Origin: a virus
IMG/VR virus record: IMGVR_UViG_3300027985_000369
Coordinates: 1 to 40,420 of that record
Length of the DNA stretch: 40,420 bases
Strand: one strand, 5' to 3'
The notes beneath the pieces were generated by a model. The model was not told the origin of the DNA, ran no database searches, and saw only the letters and a list, made by a program, of their open reading frames with translations. Both the position numbers and the translations under genes were made by a program. Shown in pieces: positions 5,087-12,019 of the stretch (position 1 is its first letter; the number at the start of each line of letters is the position of its first letter).

Positions 5087-5895
5087 AGCTTTCCTCCATT
5101 GCCGTAGTCACGGTCGGCAAAATTGTCTGGCGCAGGGGTCTTGCGTGACGACGGAGCGCCTTTTGGCGGCAATGCGGCGGCTAGCCACTCAAGCGGCTGC
5201 AGCGGCTTTTCCCGGATGCACTCCCGCAGCTTGTCGATCAGCGCCTGGTCGCCGTTGGCCTTGCGAAGCCCGCCAAGGAATGATCTGGCCTGCTTCTCAG
5301 CAGTGCCGGCATTGGTCAGCAAGGGGACGCCGTAGCCGAAAATGATTTCGTTCGGGTCAGTAATCTTTGGCGGCTCGCCGCCCGAAGCTTTAGCTTCGGA
5401 ACTAACCGAAGTAGAAGAAGAAGAAGAAGGGGGGGGTTCTTTGGGGGGTTCAAAAACCCCCCTTCCTGATTCGCAAAGGGGGGTTTCTTCGGTGGTTTTA
5501 TGTTTCGACGGACGACCGCCTTTTGATCCGAAAGAAGCCCCCTTTTCCCCGTGCTCCGCGCCAAATTGTCCGCCAGATGCGCGCTTGTTCCTTACCTCTT
5601 CATCGCGGACCATGCGCCGGCTATAAATGACGCCTTCTATTGTCTGAGAAGGAACTCCAGCATCAAACAGTTCGGCAAGCAGCTTCTTGCAATCCTTCTC
5701 GCTGACGCCCGCCAGGCGGCCGATCTGCGCTGCGGTCATCGCCTTGCCATTGACGACCAGATGCCCGTATGGCTCGCACTCATGGGCAATGCACATCATC
5801 TCAACCCACAGGCCGCGAGCCGCCAGAGAACAGAACTGAAGCGCTGTGTCTTTGCGCCAATCTGACGGGTAGAATTGAAAAGACGGGCGCTTCAT
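5083..5895 (-). CDS. Phage replication initiator-like protein (DUF1376-like N-terminus)
   Basis: A 270-residue protein. The first 100 residues match the phage DUF1376-type start: FQFYPSDWRKDTALQFCSLAARGLW, then HECEPYGHL and a winged-helix-like stretch AQIGRLAGVSEKDCKKLLAELFDAG. A flexible low-complexity middle (Pro and Ser runs from G- and AGA-rich DNA at about 5415-5485) joins a carboxy domain of 90 residues. By position before the helicase loader it is the likely origin-binding protein, comparable to lambda O. The G-tracts in the linker could be slippage-prone and might overlap the origin, as lambda ori lies within O. Confidence 0.8.
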   Translation of the reverse strand: MKRPSFQFYPSDWRKDTALQFCSLAARGLWVEMMCIAHECEPYGHLVVNGKAMTAAQIGRLAGVSEKDCKKLLAELFDAGVPSQTIEGVIYSRRMVRDEEVRNKRASGGQFGAEHGEKGASFGSKGGRPSKHKTTEETPLCESGRGVFEPPKEPPPSSSSSTSVSSEAKASGGEPPKITDPNEIIFGYGVPLLTNAGTAEKQARSFLGGLRKANGDQALIDKLRECIREKPLQPLEWLAAALPPKGAPSSRKTPAPDNFADRDYGNGGKL

Positions 5896-6107
5896 TGGTC
5901 GTCCCTAATGCGCGACTTCCCGCAGCAGTTGCAAACAAACCCAGCCTTTGTGTGATCTCCGGTCGCCTCAGTCCGCATCTTTTCGCACCGGATGCAGCGG
6001 CAGCGCTTTGGCGTTGATGTCACGCCGATCATCTGACCGGAACGGCGCTCGGTGTTTGCTCTGAATTGATGGTTTGCGACTGGCTCGCCGCGGGTGTAGA
6101 GGCTCAT
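5892..6107 (-). CDS. Small zinc-ribbon-like early protein
   Basis: A 71-residue protein with two Cys pairs arranged as a zinc ribbon: CRCIRC near residue 38 and CNCCGKSR near the end. Its start overlaps the stop of the upstream 42-residue membrane gene and its stop overlaps the replication initiator, both as ATGA-type overlaps. It probably binds one zinc ion and may contact DNA or another replication protein. No family name can be given. Confidence 0.75.
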   Translation of the reverse strand: MSLYTRGEPVANHQFRANTERRSGQMIGVTSTPKRCRCIRCEKMRTEATGDHTKAGFVCNCCGKSRIRDDQ

Positions 6108-6232
6108 ACCTCGTCATCCTCCTGCCCGGCCCGGTAGTTCTCGAAGAACTTGTCGGCAGCGATCAGCATGTAGATCACGGCACAGGCGCCGATGCCGCAC
6201 CAGAAAACGATGGCCAGTTTGATTTCATCCAT
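6104..6232 (-). CDS. 42-residue single-pass membrane protein
   Basis: A short gene MDEIKLAIVFWCGIGACAVI followed by YMLIAADKFFENYR and an acidic tail. Residues 5-25 form one hydrophobic membrane segment. The ATG overlaps the stop of the gene at 6232-6474 by one base, and its TGA overlaps the next ATG, so the coupling on both sides argues for a real gene. Early-expressed phage membrane peptides can act in superinfection exclusion or host takeover, but nothing specific is visible. Confidence 0.65.
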   Translation of the reverse strand: MDEIKLAIVFWCGIGACAVIYMLIAADKFFENYRAGQEDDEV

Positions 6233-6474
6233 CACTTCATCCCCATGAATTTGAGGTCTGCTTCGACCTCGTCAGCGGTTGCCGAGAATTCGTAGATTCC
6301 GACAAGATCAGCGGGGCGCTTCGTGAGTCGCTTCTCGCAGAGTGCTGTTCCGTGCATCGACCACTCAATGCTGTCTCGGTCAGGCGTGACGAAAACTGCT
6401 AGACGGATCGGCTTTGCGGCGCGCTCAATCTTGTCGATCACTTTTATTGCCGCGGCTTTTGCGGTGGTCTGCAT
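6232..6474 (-). CDS. Phage early protein, unknown function
   Basis: An 80-residue protein starting MQTTAKAAAIKVIDKIE, with a carboxy half containing SIEWSMHGTALCEKR and an acidic end. The ATG at 6474 has GGAAAG just upstream; an in-frame ATG at 6486 lacks a ribosome-binding site. The gene overlaps the end of the Cro-like gene in another frame. No known domain. Confidence 0.65.
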   Translation of the reverse strand: MQTTAKAAAIKVIDKIERAAKPIRLAVFVTPDRDSIEWSMHGTALCEKRLTKRPADLVGIYEFSATADEVEADLKFMGMK

Positions 6475-6671
6475 TTTTCTTTCCATAAAACGTGATTGTC
6501 AAATCCGAAGAAATTAGCCAGCGCCCTGATCTTGCTGTAGCCTGGATCGTTGATTTCTCGGCGCGCAATTTTGGAGATAGTCCGGTAAGACATCCCGGCG
6601 CTCGCCGCAACTTCCGGCCAATCGCCCTTCGTGTCCTGCAGGCGCTCCATAACGAATGTGTACATATCCAT
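6444..6671 (-). CDS. Cro/C1-type helix-turn-helix regulator
   Basis: A 75-residue protein with a Cro/CI-type helix-turn-helix: WPEVAASAGMSYRTISKIARRE spans residues 18-39, followed by the third-helix region SKIRALANFFGFD. It is the first gene of the leftward early operon, the position of Cro. No Shine-Dalgarno is visible, but the predicted promoter (-10 at 6679-6684) would start the RNA about at the ATG, suggesting a leaderless message. No partner CI-like repressor gene was found on the other side. The start at 6671 was chosen over 6707 on this basis. Confidence 0.85.
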   Translation of the reverse strand: MDMYTFVMERLQDTKGDWPEVAASAGMSYRTISKIARREINDPGYSKIRALANFFGFDNHVLWKEKCRPPQKPRQ

Positions 6672-6678
6672 GGCTCGA

Positions 6679-6707
6679 ACTGTAGTACCACTTAAGGGTT
6701 TTTGCAA
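6679..6707 (-). promoter_or_regulatory. Leftward early promoter (candidate)
   Basis: On the minus strand TTGCAA (6707-6702) and TACAGT (6684-6679) are separated by 17 bases. Transcription would start near 6671-6672, directly at the regulator's ATG. The boxes match the sigma70 consensus at four and four of six positions. Confidence 0.5.
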
Positions 6708-6716
6708 GCCTATAAC

Positions 6717-6732
6717 AAAATAAATTTATTTT
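6717..6732. promoter_or_regulatory. AT-rich 16-base palindrome, candidate operator
   Basis: The perfect palindrome AAAATAAATTTATTTT lies between the divergent promoter candidates. Its place and symmetry fit a binding site for the Cro-like dimer. No second copy was seen nearby, so the assignment is tentative. Confidence 0.4.
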
Positions 6733-6755
6733 TTTCACAGAACCCAAAAAAAGGC

Positions 6756-6785
6756 TTGACTGCACCCTGAAGCGGGTTCAATATT
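6756..6785 (+). promoter_or_regulatory. Rightward early promoter (candidate)
   Basis: TTGACT (6756-6761), 18 bases, then AATATT (6780-6785), on the plus strand. It would drive the rightward gene set starting at 7128, with a leader of more than 300 bases. Confidence 0.45.
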
Positions 6786-7127
6786 CACCCATCGACGCAG
6801 CAAACGCATCGAATGTTCTTTAGGCAGCATCAAGCGCCACCCAGCCGCAGAACAGCGCGGCGCGGTACAAGATGGTAGTAGCAAGACACGCAAAGCACAT
6901 CCACGATGCGGCCGAATGGGCGGTATTCCGGAGTGATTAACGCAGAGGACTGGACAAGGCGAAGCGTGTTGGAGAAGTAAGGCGCCTTGGCAACAGGGCG
7001 CACATTCAAACCGCCTCGAATAGACGAGACGGAAGCTAGCGCCTGATCGGACTGACATGCGTAACCGTGAGGCGGTTTGAATGTGATTGTGTGAGTTATC
7101 CGGAATTTCCGGACTACTGGAGCAGAC
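6786..7127 (+). other. Long untranslated leader with structured RNA elements
   Basis: No convincing gene is seen between the control region and 7128. A 22-codon frame at 6872-6940 lacks a ribosome-binding site. The segment holds a 10-base palindrome around 6979 (AAGGCGCCTT), the long 17-base inverted repeat at 7001-7085 and the symmetric TCCGGAA-T-TTCCGGA at 7099-7113 just before the ribosome-binding site of the first gene. It probably forms a folded leader that could regulate the rightward genes. Confidence 0.5.
7001..7085 (+). ncRNA. Perfect 17-base inverted repeat with 51-base loop
   Basis: Bases 7001-7017 (CACATTCAAACCGCCTC) are exactly complementary to 7069-7085, enclosing 51 purine-rich bases that can fold further. 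There is no T-run after it, so it is not a simple terminator. It may be a stable regulatory RNA or a leader structure; a double-sided protein-binding site is an alternative. Confidence 0.5.
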
Positions 7128-7295
7128 ATGAGAAATCCGAAAAAGCCGCGTGTCCGCTACGGAATCCTTGACGACTTCGGAGAGGTGATCCGCTGGTCGT
7201 GGGACAAGCCTGCAAAGTATTACAGGTTCATCACGGAGCGCGTGAAGCAGAAGCCGGTGGTGGATTGGGCGAACTTTGAACCGGCGTTGTTTTGA
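7128..7295 (+). CDS. Small conserved phage protein (RYGILDD type)
   Basis: A 55-residue protein, MRNPKKPRVRYGILDDFGEV followed by IRWSWDKPAKYYRFITERV and ending FEPALF. TGGAG lies five bases before the ATG. Similar small proteins with the RYGILDD...FITxxV...FEPALF pattern recur in phages of Burkholderia and Pseudomonas, by recall. Function unknown. It is the first gene of the rightward set. Confidence 0.75.
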   Translation: MRNPKKPRVRYGILDDFGEVIRWSWDKPAKYYRFITERVKQKPVVDWANFEPALF

Positions 7296-7334
7296 CAACG
7301 GGCTCTGACGAACAACCAAAACGCAGGAGAAAAC

Positions 7335-7622
7335 ATGGAGCAATTCGACAAAACCAAAGCAAAGGAGTTGGCCGATCGCATCAAGTCAGCGCAGGCCGAT
7401 CTTTCGCGCTACCTGAAAGAGTGTTTTCCGATTGGCGCTCCGTGCAGCGCCATGATCATGATGGGACAGAAGACCCCAACGCTCGGGGTCATCGCAGGCG
7501 TCCAGCCGAACATCTACGGCGGAGTAGTCACGGTAGAGCTCAAAGAATCGAAGGCGCGAGGAAGCCGCCGTTTTCGCAGCGTTTCCGCTCGCAGCGTTAC
7601 CGTTGTTGGCAGCGATCACTGA
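7335..7622 (+). CDS. Phage protein, unknown function
   Basis: A 95-residue basic protein: an amino-terminal charged helix (KTKAKELADRIKSAQADLSRYLKE), a middle part with GAPCSAMIMMGQKTPTLGVI and GGVVTVEL strands, and a basic tail. AGGAG lies five bases before the ATG. No family recognised. Confidence 0.7.
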   Translation: MEQFDKTKAKELADRIKSAQADLSRYLKECFPIGAPCSAMIMMGQKTPTLGVIAGVQPNIYGGVVTVELKESKARGSRRFRSVSARSVTVVGSDH

Positions 7623-7929
7623 CGATCAACCCAAGCCGCGTGACAGGCGGCTCCGATGGATCAACAGCACCCCATCATGGCGCAATGCAGATGCGCTCCG
7701 GCGAGGGGTAAATCGTCCGGCGACACCTACCGAAGCTGATCGGGATTTTCTGCACTCAGCAACAGCCAGCCCAGCCGGTGAAGTTTGCCGGGAGATCGCT
7801 TCGGCGGCGGACTATGGGTTGTGACACCGGAAATGACCGAACCGCGTATCGGTCTGGTCCATTGCATGGTTCGGCCTATAGCCGAAGCGTGACGACAACC
7901 CGCCCACAAGGGCGCAACTGGAGAGCGAT
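7623..7929 (+). other. Gene-poor stretch with inverted repeats
   Basis: About 300 bases without a convincing gene. A 27-codon frame (from an ATG near 7656) and a longer frame ending near 7952 have no ribosome-binding site or natural composition. The right half contains CCGAACC paired with GGTTCGG around a 25-base interval (about 7835-7875) and several shorter stems. It may be a folded leader of the next gene or a decayed gene. Confidence 0.4.
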
Positions 7930-8589
7930 ATGCCAAACTGGGTGACAAACAAAGTGCAGGCCCCGAGCCATGTGATCCGGGCCATGCTGAACGCCGATGG
8001 CCATGTGGACTTCGAGACCGCTGCGCCATTCCCTGGACCGTTCGGCAAGGACTGGGGCGGCTACTCCTGCGACGCCGAAGAGGCTGCGGAGATCATCTGC
8101 GGCGTACCAGCCGACAGCCACCCGCTGATTGCCGCGCTGCAGGCCAGCAACCGCGAGCGCTTCGACATCAAGAAGCTGTCCGAGGAATCTTTCGAGCAGT
8201 TCGTCGGCATGGTGCGCAACTGGCGCGCCTGCGGCTATCTTCACCCGATGGACTTCAACCGCAAGGTGTGGGGCACGGAGTGGAACGCCTGTCAGTCAAA
8301 GGCTGAGCCCGACGAAGGAAGGTGCGAGTTCGAGACCGCATGGTCTTGCCCGATGGGCGTGCTGGCTAAAATGTCGGAGCGCTTCCCCGACGACGCGATC
8401 ACCGTGACTTACGCAGACGAAGACATCGGCATCAACTGCGGCACGTTCACGCTAAAGGCCGGCGAGTTCGTGGAGCAGGACATTGCGCCGAGCTGGCGCG
8501 ACCTGGACGACGCTGGCAAGGCGAAGTGGAAGGCGTTTGCGTATCAGGTCAAAGGCTGGGAGCCAGAGACGGAAGACGATGAAGCCTGA
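7930..8589 (+). CDS. Api92-like / DUF1281 family phage protein
   Basis: A 219-residue protein with the diagnostic start MPNWVTNKV, the central block WGTEWNAC, then FETAWSCPMGVLAKMSERFPD and a YADEDIGINCGTF segment, the order seen in DUF1281/Api92-like proteins with a ferredoxin-like fold. These occur on phages and plasmids; the exact function is not established. Preceded by a modest GGAGAG site. A 39-codon gene overlaps its end. Confidence 0.85.
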   Translation: MPNWVTNKVQAPSHVIRAMLNADGHVDFETAAPFPGPFGKDWGGYSCDAEEAAEIICGVPADSHPLIAALQASNRERFDIKKLSEESFEQFVGMVRNWRACGYLHPMDFNRKVWGTEWNACQSKAEPDEGRCEFETAWSCPMGVLAKMSERFPDDAITVTYADEDIGINCGTFTLKAGEFVEQDIAPSWRDLDDAGKAKWKAFAYQVKGWEPETEDDEA

Positions 8590-8698
8590 GGCCGAACACA
8601 GAGTAGACAAAAAACTGTCCAATATTCTGTCGGAAGCCGGATTTTACGACACCCGTTCCTCCTGCCGGGTAATGCAGGAGGGCCAACACCGGAGGTGA
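8579..8698 (+). CDS. Possible 39-residue protein
   Basis: An ATG within the end of the Api92-like gene opens a 39-residue frame, MKPEAEHRVDKKLSNILSEA and on to RR, overlapping that gene by 11 bases. A helix KKLSNILSEAGFYD and reasonable codon use support it, but the only candidate ribosome-binding signal is weak. Function unknown. Confidence 0.45.
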   Translation: MKPEAEHRVDKKLSNILSEAGFYDTRSSCRVMQEGQHRR

Positions 8699-9187
8699 CT
8701 GCCTGTTACGGCGAACCGGGCGCTAGTGGTCGAGAGGCCCGCAGCCAGTCGCTTCCAGTGTTGGAACGAGAGTGCATTCGGAGTGATGCGGACGGAAACG
8801 GACGACAGAAGACGAAACGCAGCAGACGACCAACACCTAACCGCCTCCGGGTAAGAGAGGCGGAACACGAAAGGCGGTTGGCCTAAGTCGAAACGGATGG
8901 CATGGGAAACCATCGCAAATCCCCGCAGCCAGCCGCCTCACGTGTTGTCGGACACCGAAGGCCTTTTAGGTTAGGCACGAAGGCAACAGAAGCGGCCACC
9001 TCTGACCACAAGTCGGGGCGATTGATGGTAGCCTGATTCGCGCACCGGCAAGATCAATGGGGTGAATGCACAGGCTGATGTGAAAACTAGTATCTGGTGA
9101 CACTCGAAAGGCGCGTCCAGTTTAACCACTGGCAGCAAACTCGGTACGTACAGAAAGCCGGAGATCAGCGCCGGCCACCCCACCAAA
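8699..9187 (+). ncRNA. Candidate large structured RNA upstream of tRNA-Gly
   Basis: Nearly 490 bases without a plausible gene, rich in A and G on the plus strand and in local stem-loops: TTCCA/TGGAA at 8753-8766, CCGCCTC/GAGGCGG at 8841-8863 enclosed by CCAAC/GTTGG at 8830-8881, an ATGG-GAAA-CCAT GNRA hairpin at 8902-8913, ATTGAT/ATCAAT at 9021-9058 and CCAGT/ACTGG at 9117-9132. Long ornate phage RNAs of the GOLLD and ROOL classes also sit beside phage tRNAs; sequence membership in those classes cannot be judged by eye. Strand is inferred from the tRNA and gene direction. Confidence 0.5.
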
Positions 9188-9262
9188 GCGGGCATAGCTC
9201 AATGGTAGAGCCGCAGCCTTCCAAGCTGATGACGAGGGGTTCGATTCCCCCTGCTCGCTCCA
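9188..9262 (+). tRNA. tRNA-Gly(TCC)
   Basis: A complete cloverleaf: acceptor arm GCGGGCA paired with TGCTCGC (one G-T pair), D-arm TAGCTCAATGGTAGAGC, anticodon loop CTTCCAA with anticodon TCC reading GGA, T-arm GGGGTTCGATTCCCC and an encoded CCA end. It lies within the rightward gene set and is followed by a terminator. It may supply a codon that is common in the phage and less common in the host. Confidence 0.95.
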
Positions 9263-9274
9263 GTTTCTCCCCCC

Positions 9275-9295
9275 AAGTGGCCTAGCGCCACTTTT
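9275..9295 (+). terminator. Rho-independent terminator after tRNA
   Basis: Stem AAGTGGC (9275-9281) and GCCACTT (9287-9293) with a five-base loop, ending in four T. It lies 12 bases after the tRNA, so it probably ends the tRNA-containing transcript. The genes from 9410 on would need read-through or another promoter. Confidence 0.7.
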
Positions 9296-9409
9296 GCCAG
9301 TCGAGCCCGCTCCTGGCTTTTTTCTTCTCTGCCGCATCGCCTATCAGGAACGGGCGATGTGTTTTGCCGGCGGTCATCTGTCGGCGCTTTTTATTCCGGA
9401 GGTTTGATC

Positions 9410-9619
9410 ATGTTCAAGCTTTTGTTTTTGCACCTGCAGCGCCTGTCGATTTTGGCAACCGCGCAGGGCCAGATGGATGTTCTGGCGCTTCCGCTGGATG
9501 CGGAATACCGCGTGCGCGTTTCGATGGCGCACGCCAGCACTGAGGCGGCGCTGCTCAAGGTTGATGCCGAGATCCGCAAGCTGCAGCGCGGCAGCGGATT
9601 GCAAGCTGTCGGGGCGTGA
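9410..9619 (+). CDS. Small phage protein, unknown function
   Basis: A 69-residue protein, MFKLLFLHLQRLSILATAQG at the start and a helical second half (HASTEAALLKVDAEIRKLQRG). A strong GGAGG site lies seven bases before the ATG. The first helix is hydrophobic but short; a membrane role is uncertain. No family recognised. Confidence 0.7.
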   Translation: MFKLLFLHLQRLSILATAQGQMDVLALPLDAEYRVRVSMAHASTEAALLKVDAEIRKLQRGSGLQAVGA

Positions 9620-9621
9620 TC

Positions 9622-9945
9622 ATGGGAAACGCAAAGCATACGGCGGGACCGTGGAGCGTCGAAGGCTTTGGGATAAAGGCAATTGTTCGCGCCGCCAACG
9701 GCGTAATCGTTGCCATTCGCCATAGACTCGGCGCTGGCGAACATGAAGCCAACTCCAGCCTGATCGCCGCCGCACCGGAGTTGCTGGAGGCGCTGAATCA
9801 AATCATATGGAAGCTTGAGCGGAAAGAAGTCGTTGGCTCAAAGTTTGACGGCGGGGTTCGCTGCGAATTCGCAAAGATTGATCGCAACGATGCTGTGATT
9901 GGTCTTGCACGCTCCGCCATCGCCAAAGCCACCGGAGGTCAATGA
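9622..9945 (+). CDS. Phage protein of the KHTPGPW type
   Basis: A 107-residue protein with the amino-terminal KHTAGPWSVEG motif and the later EANSSLIAAAPELLEAL block. This pair of motifs defines a very common group of small phage proteins of unknown function. Start set at the ATG of MGNAKH (9622), just after the stop of the preceding gene. The stop overlaps the next start. Confidence 0.8.
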   Translation: MGNAKHTAGPWSVEGFGIKAIVRAANGVIVAIRHRLGAGEHEANSSLIAAAPELLEALNQIIWKLERKEVVGSKFDGGVRCEFAKIDRNDAVIGLARSAIAKATGGQ

Positions 9946-10337
9946 TGGAAGTCTGTGCCAACGAATCCGCGCTGCGTGTTCATCTGCGCACCATCGAACA
10001 AGAAGAACGCCGACTTGATGCCATCGATCAGCGCACCTCTGCACTGATGGACACCGACTACTCGATTCCGGAAATCGTCGGTGACCTCTTCCCGGAATTC
10101 AACTCAGCGGCCGTCGACGGAATCGCCCTGTTGATGTGCAGCATCAACGCTGAAATCAAGGCTAACCGTCCGGCGGTTGCTGATCGGGTTCGCGTCCAGT
10201 TGAGCCGGCTGATCGAAGGCATGACCGACAACTACCGGGCGAAGCTAGCCAGGAAAAAGGCCGAAGAAGAAATCAATAACGCGAGCTGCCAGCGGTGTTT
10301 CGATGCTGGTTGCCGGTTCTGCAGGGAGGAGTCATGA
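9945..10337 (+). CDS. Phage protein with C-terminal Cys cluster
   Basis: A 130-residue, mainly helical protein ending in CQRCFDAGCRFC, a probable zinc-binding knuckle. GGAGG lies six bases before the second of two adjacent ATG codons (9942 and 9945), so 9945 is preferred. The stop overlaps the next gene as ATGA. Function unknown. Confidence 0.75.
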   Translation: MEVCANESALRVHLRTIEQEERRLDAIDQRTSALMDTDYSIPEIVGDLFPEFNSAAVDGIALLMCSINAEIKANRPAVADRVRVQLSRLIEGMTDNYRAKLARKKAEEEINNASCQRCFDAGCRFCREES

Positions 10338-10951
10338 AAGAACGCCCAATTTTGTTTTCCGCGCCGATGGTTCGCGCGATCCTCGAAGGCAAGAAGACGC
10401 AGACGCGGCGGGTTGTACAGCCAATCCCTCAGATGGTCTCTGAAAAAAACATCGTGACATGGGACGGCGATGCCGCCGCCCTGATGCGCCTGTTCGATCA
10501 AGTCGGTCGCTCTTGCCCCTACGGCCAGACCGGCGACCGGCTGTGGGTGCGCGAGACGTTCCAGCCGATGTTTGCAGAAGGCGTCGAGAACCATTGGGAA
10601 ACCGATTGGAAGACCGGCAAGGGCTATTCGATCAGCTACCCGGCGACCGACGGTGTTCAAGAGTTCTTGACTATCGACGATGAGCTAAGCAGCGCCTGCA
10701 AGCCATCCATCCACATGCCCCGCTGGGCCAGCCGAATCCTGCTGGAAATTACTGCTGTCCGCGTAGAGCGGCTGCAGGACATCAGCGAAGCGGATGCGCT
10801 GGCTGAAGGCGTTACCGCTGACAAGTACTACGGCCTGGATCGAGCCAATGCACGCTCCTACAGCCACCTGTGGGAATCCATCAACGGCGCCGGATCATGG
10901 GAAGCAAATCCATGGGTCTGGGTCGTCGAATTTAAGCGAGTTTCAGCATGA
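10334..10951 (+). CDS. PUA/ASCH-like phage protein
   Basis: A 205-residue protein with the well-conserved phage start MKERPILFSAPMVRAIL and KTQTRRVV, a central DRLWVRETFQPMF block and the closing NPWVWVVEFKRV. These features are typical of a widespread phage family often annotated as morphogenetic protein and resembling ASCH/PUA RNA-binding folds (inferred). GGAGG precedes the ATG, which overlaps the previous stop. Confidence 0.8.
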   Translation: MKERPILFSAPMVRAILEGKKTQTRRVVQPIPQMVSEKNIVTWDGDAAALMRLFDQVGRSCPYGQTGDRLWVRETFQPMFAEGVENHWETDWKTGKGYSISYPATDGVQEFLTIDDELSSACKPSIHMPRWASRILLEITAVRVERLQDISEADALAEGVTADKYYGLDRANARSYSHLWESINGAGSWEANPWVWVVEFKRVSA

Positions 10952-11304
10952 CCTTACTCGATTACTTTTCACCAAAAACCTACCCCGCCCCGCCAATTGT
11001 CGATCCAGGCCAACACGGAAACATCACCCGCTTTGACCCGATGCGCGTTGCCAAGCCAATCGAAATCAAAGCGCCTGAGAAGAAGACCGTGTTCAGCGAC
11101 AAGCGCGGAAGACCTGGCAAAGAGGATGCTGTTTTTGAAGCCATCCAGCGCGGGCTCTGTACCTATCTCGACATCATGTCAGAGGTGGAAATCAGCCGGC
11201 AATGCCTGATCAGGCACATCCAGAACCTGGAATCAGAAGGCCTGATCACGGTTGATCGGAATTTGTCGCCGTATCAGTTTGATATTGCTGGGGTGAAAAA
11301 ATGA
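10948..11304 (+). CDS. Winged-helix-like DNA-binding protein
   Basis: A 118-residue protein. The first half is extended and Pro-rich; the second half reads as a winged helix: KEDAVFEAIQRG, YLDIMSEVEISRQCLIRHIQNLESEGLI, then a wing VDRNLSPYQFD. It could regulate phage genes in the rightward set. Coupled to both neighbours by ATGA overlaps. Confidence 0.75.
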   Translation: MTLLDYFSPKTYPAPPIVDPGQHGNITRFDPMRVAKPIEIKAPEKKTVFSDKRGRPGKEDAVFEAIQRGLCTYLDIMSEVEISRQCLIRHIQNLESEGLITVDRNLSPYQFDIAGVKK

Positions 11305-11825
11305 GCGTCAGTACCCACGAACATGAGGCTGTTGTCGCTGAACGCGATGAGTTGCGCAGGGAACTTGAAAACGAACGCGCCAGGGACATTCATTCGTGCG
11401 GGCCTACGTGCTCCAGAAATGGATGCGTGAATCGTCGGCTGCAGGATGAACTCGCTGAATTGCGGCAGCAGGTACTGTCATCAGATGCGCAGGCGCTGGA
11501 TCACTGGCAGCGACTCGCCTCCAGCCAAGCCCGCGAGCAGCAGTTGCGGGAGGCGCTTGAAACCTGCAAGAAGAAGCAGATTATTTATGAATGCCGACCG
11601 GCTCAGAACTACAAAACGTATGACTCCGACAAGGTAGATGCCGCACTCGCCATTCCGCAAGATACCTCCGCCCTGCAATCCATGATCGCCAAGGCTGGCG
11701 AGGTGATGCGCGGAAGCTGCGAAAACCACGCCAATTACTACAGGCGGAACTCCTCTGTTGCGCAGGCAATTTACGAAGAAATCCGCAACCTCCCCGCCAT
11801 CACCCTAGACGACATGAAAGGCTAA
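11301..11825 (+). CDS. Coiled-coil phage protein, paralogue of 17296-17934
   Basis: A 174-residue protein with an amino-terminal coiled coil (HEAVVAERDELRRELENER), a Cys/His cluster HSCGPTCSRNGC, and a conserved carboxy unit SQAREQQLREALE ... TSALQSMIAKAGEVM ... LPAITLDDMKG. The same carboxy unit recurs in the gene at 17296-17934, and the DNA is nearly identical over about 40 bases around the REQQLREAL codons, so one copy arose by duplication or shared exchange. Function unknown. Confidence 0.75.
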   Translation: MSVSTHEHEAVVAERDELRRELENERARDIHSCGPTCSRNGCVNRRLQDELAELRQQVLSSDAQALDHWQRLASSQAREQQLREALETCKKKQIIYECRPAQNYKTYDSDKVDAALAIPQDTSALQSMIAKAGEVMRGSCENHANYYRRNSSVAQAIYEEIRNLPAITLDDMKG

Positions 11826-11827
11826 CC

Positions 11828-12019
11828 ATGAGCTTTGAAATCCACATGAAGCCAACCGGAATGTCGAAGTTCAAGAACGGAGTTCGTCGCGTGGCCGAGT
11901 ACGTCGTCACTGTGACGACAGACGACAAAAACGAAGCAGCAGCAATCGCCAGAAGTCAGGCAGAGGCCGAAGGATTTGGCGGCTATGCGATTACGAAGAT
12001 CAAGGAGGTAACACAATGA
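11828..12019 (+). CDS. Small phage protein, unknown function
   Basis: A 63-residue protein, MSFEIHMKPTGMSKFKNGVR with a strand VAEYVVTVTTDDKNEAAAIAR and a final GGYAITKIKEV. The beta-beta-helix-beta pattern resembles small phage proteins placed before recombination genes. The stop overlaps the start of the annealing-protein candidate. Confidence 0.7.
   Translation: MSFEIHMKPTGMSKFKNGVRRVAEYVVTVTTDDKNEAAAIARSQAEAEGFGGYAITKIKEVTQ

Noticed and set aside
6735-7343. 202-codon minus-strand frame over the control region
   Set aside because: Unnatural composition, no start signal, and it would cross both predicted promoters and the 7128 gene.
8701-8770. A second tRNA before the structured region
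   Set aside because: A D-arm-like piece exists, but no T-arm, anticodon loop or acceptor pairing could be assembled.
8820-8890. An additional attC site near 8823-8885 (CCTAACCGCC ... GGCGGTTGG)
   Set aside because: It has complementary arms but lacks the 2L/2R boxes with an extra base and no matching cassette boundary; it fits better as an RNA hairpin.
10948-11304. CI-type repressor among the rightward genes
   Set aside because: The winged-helix-like protein is far from the control region and lacks a CI-type helix-turn-helix or carboxy peptidase domain.
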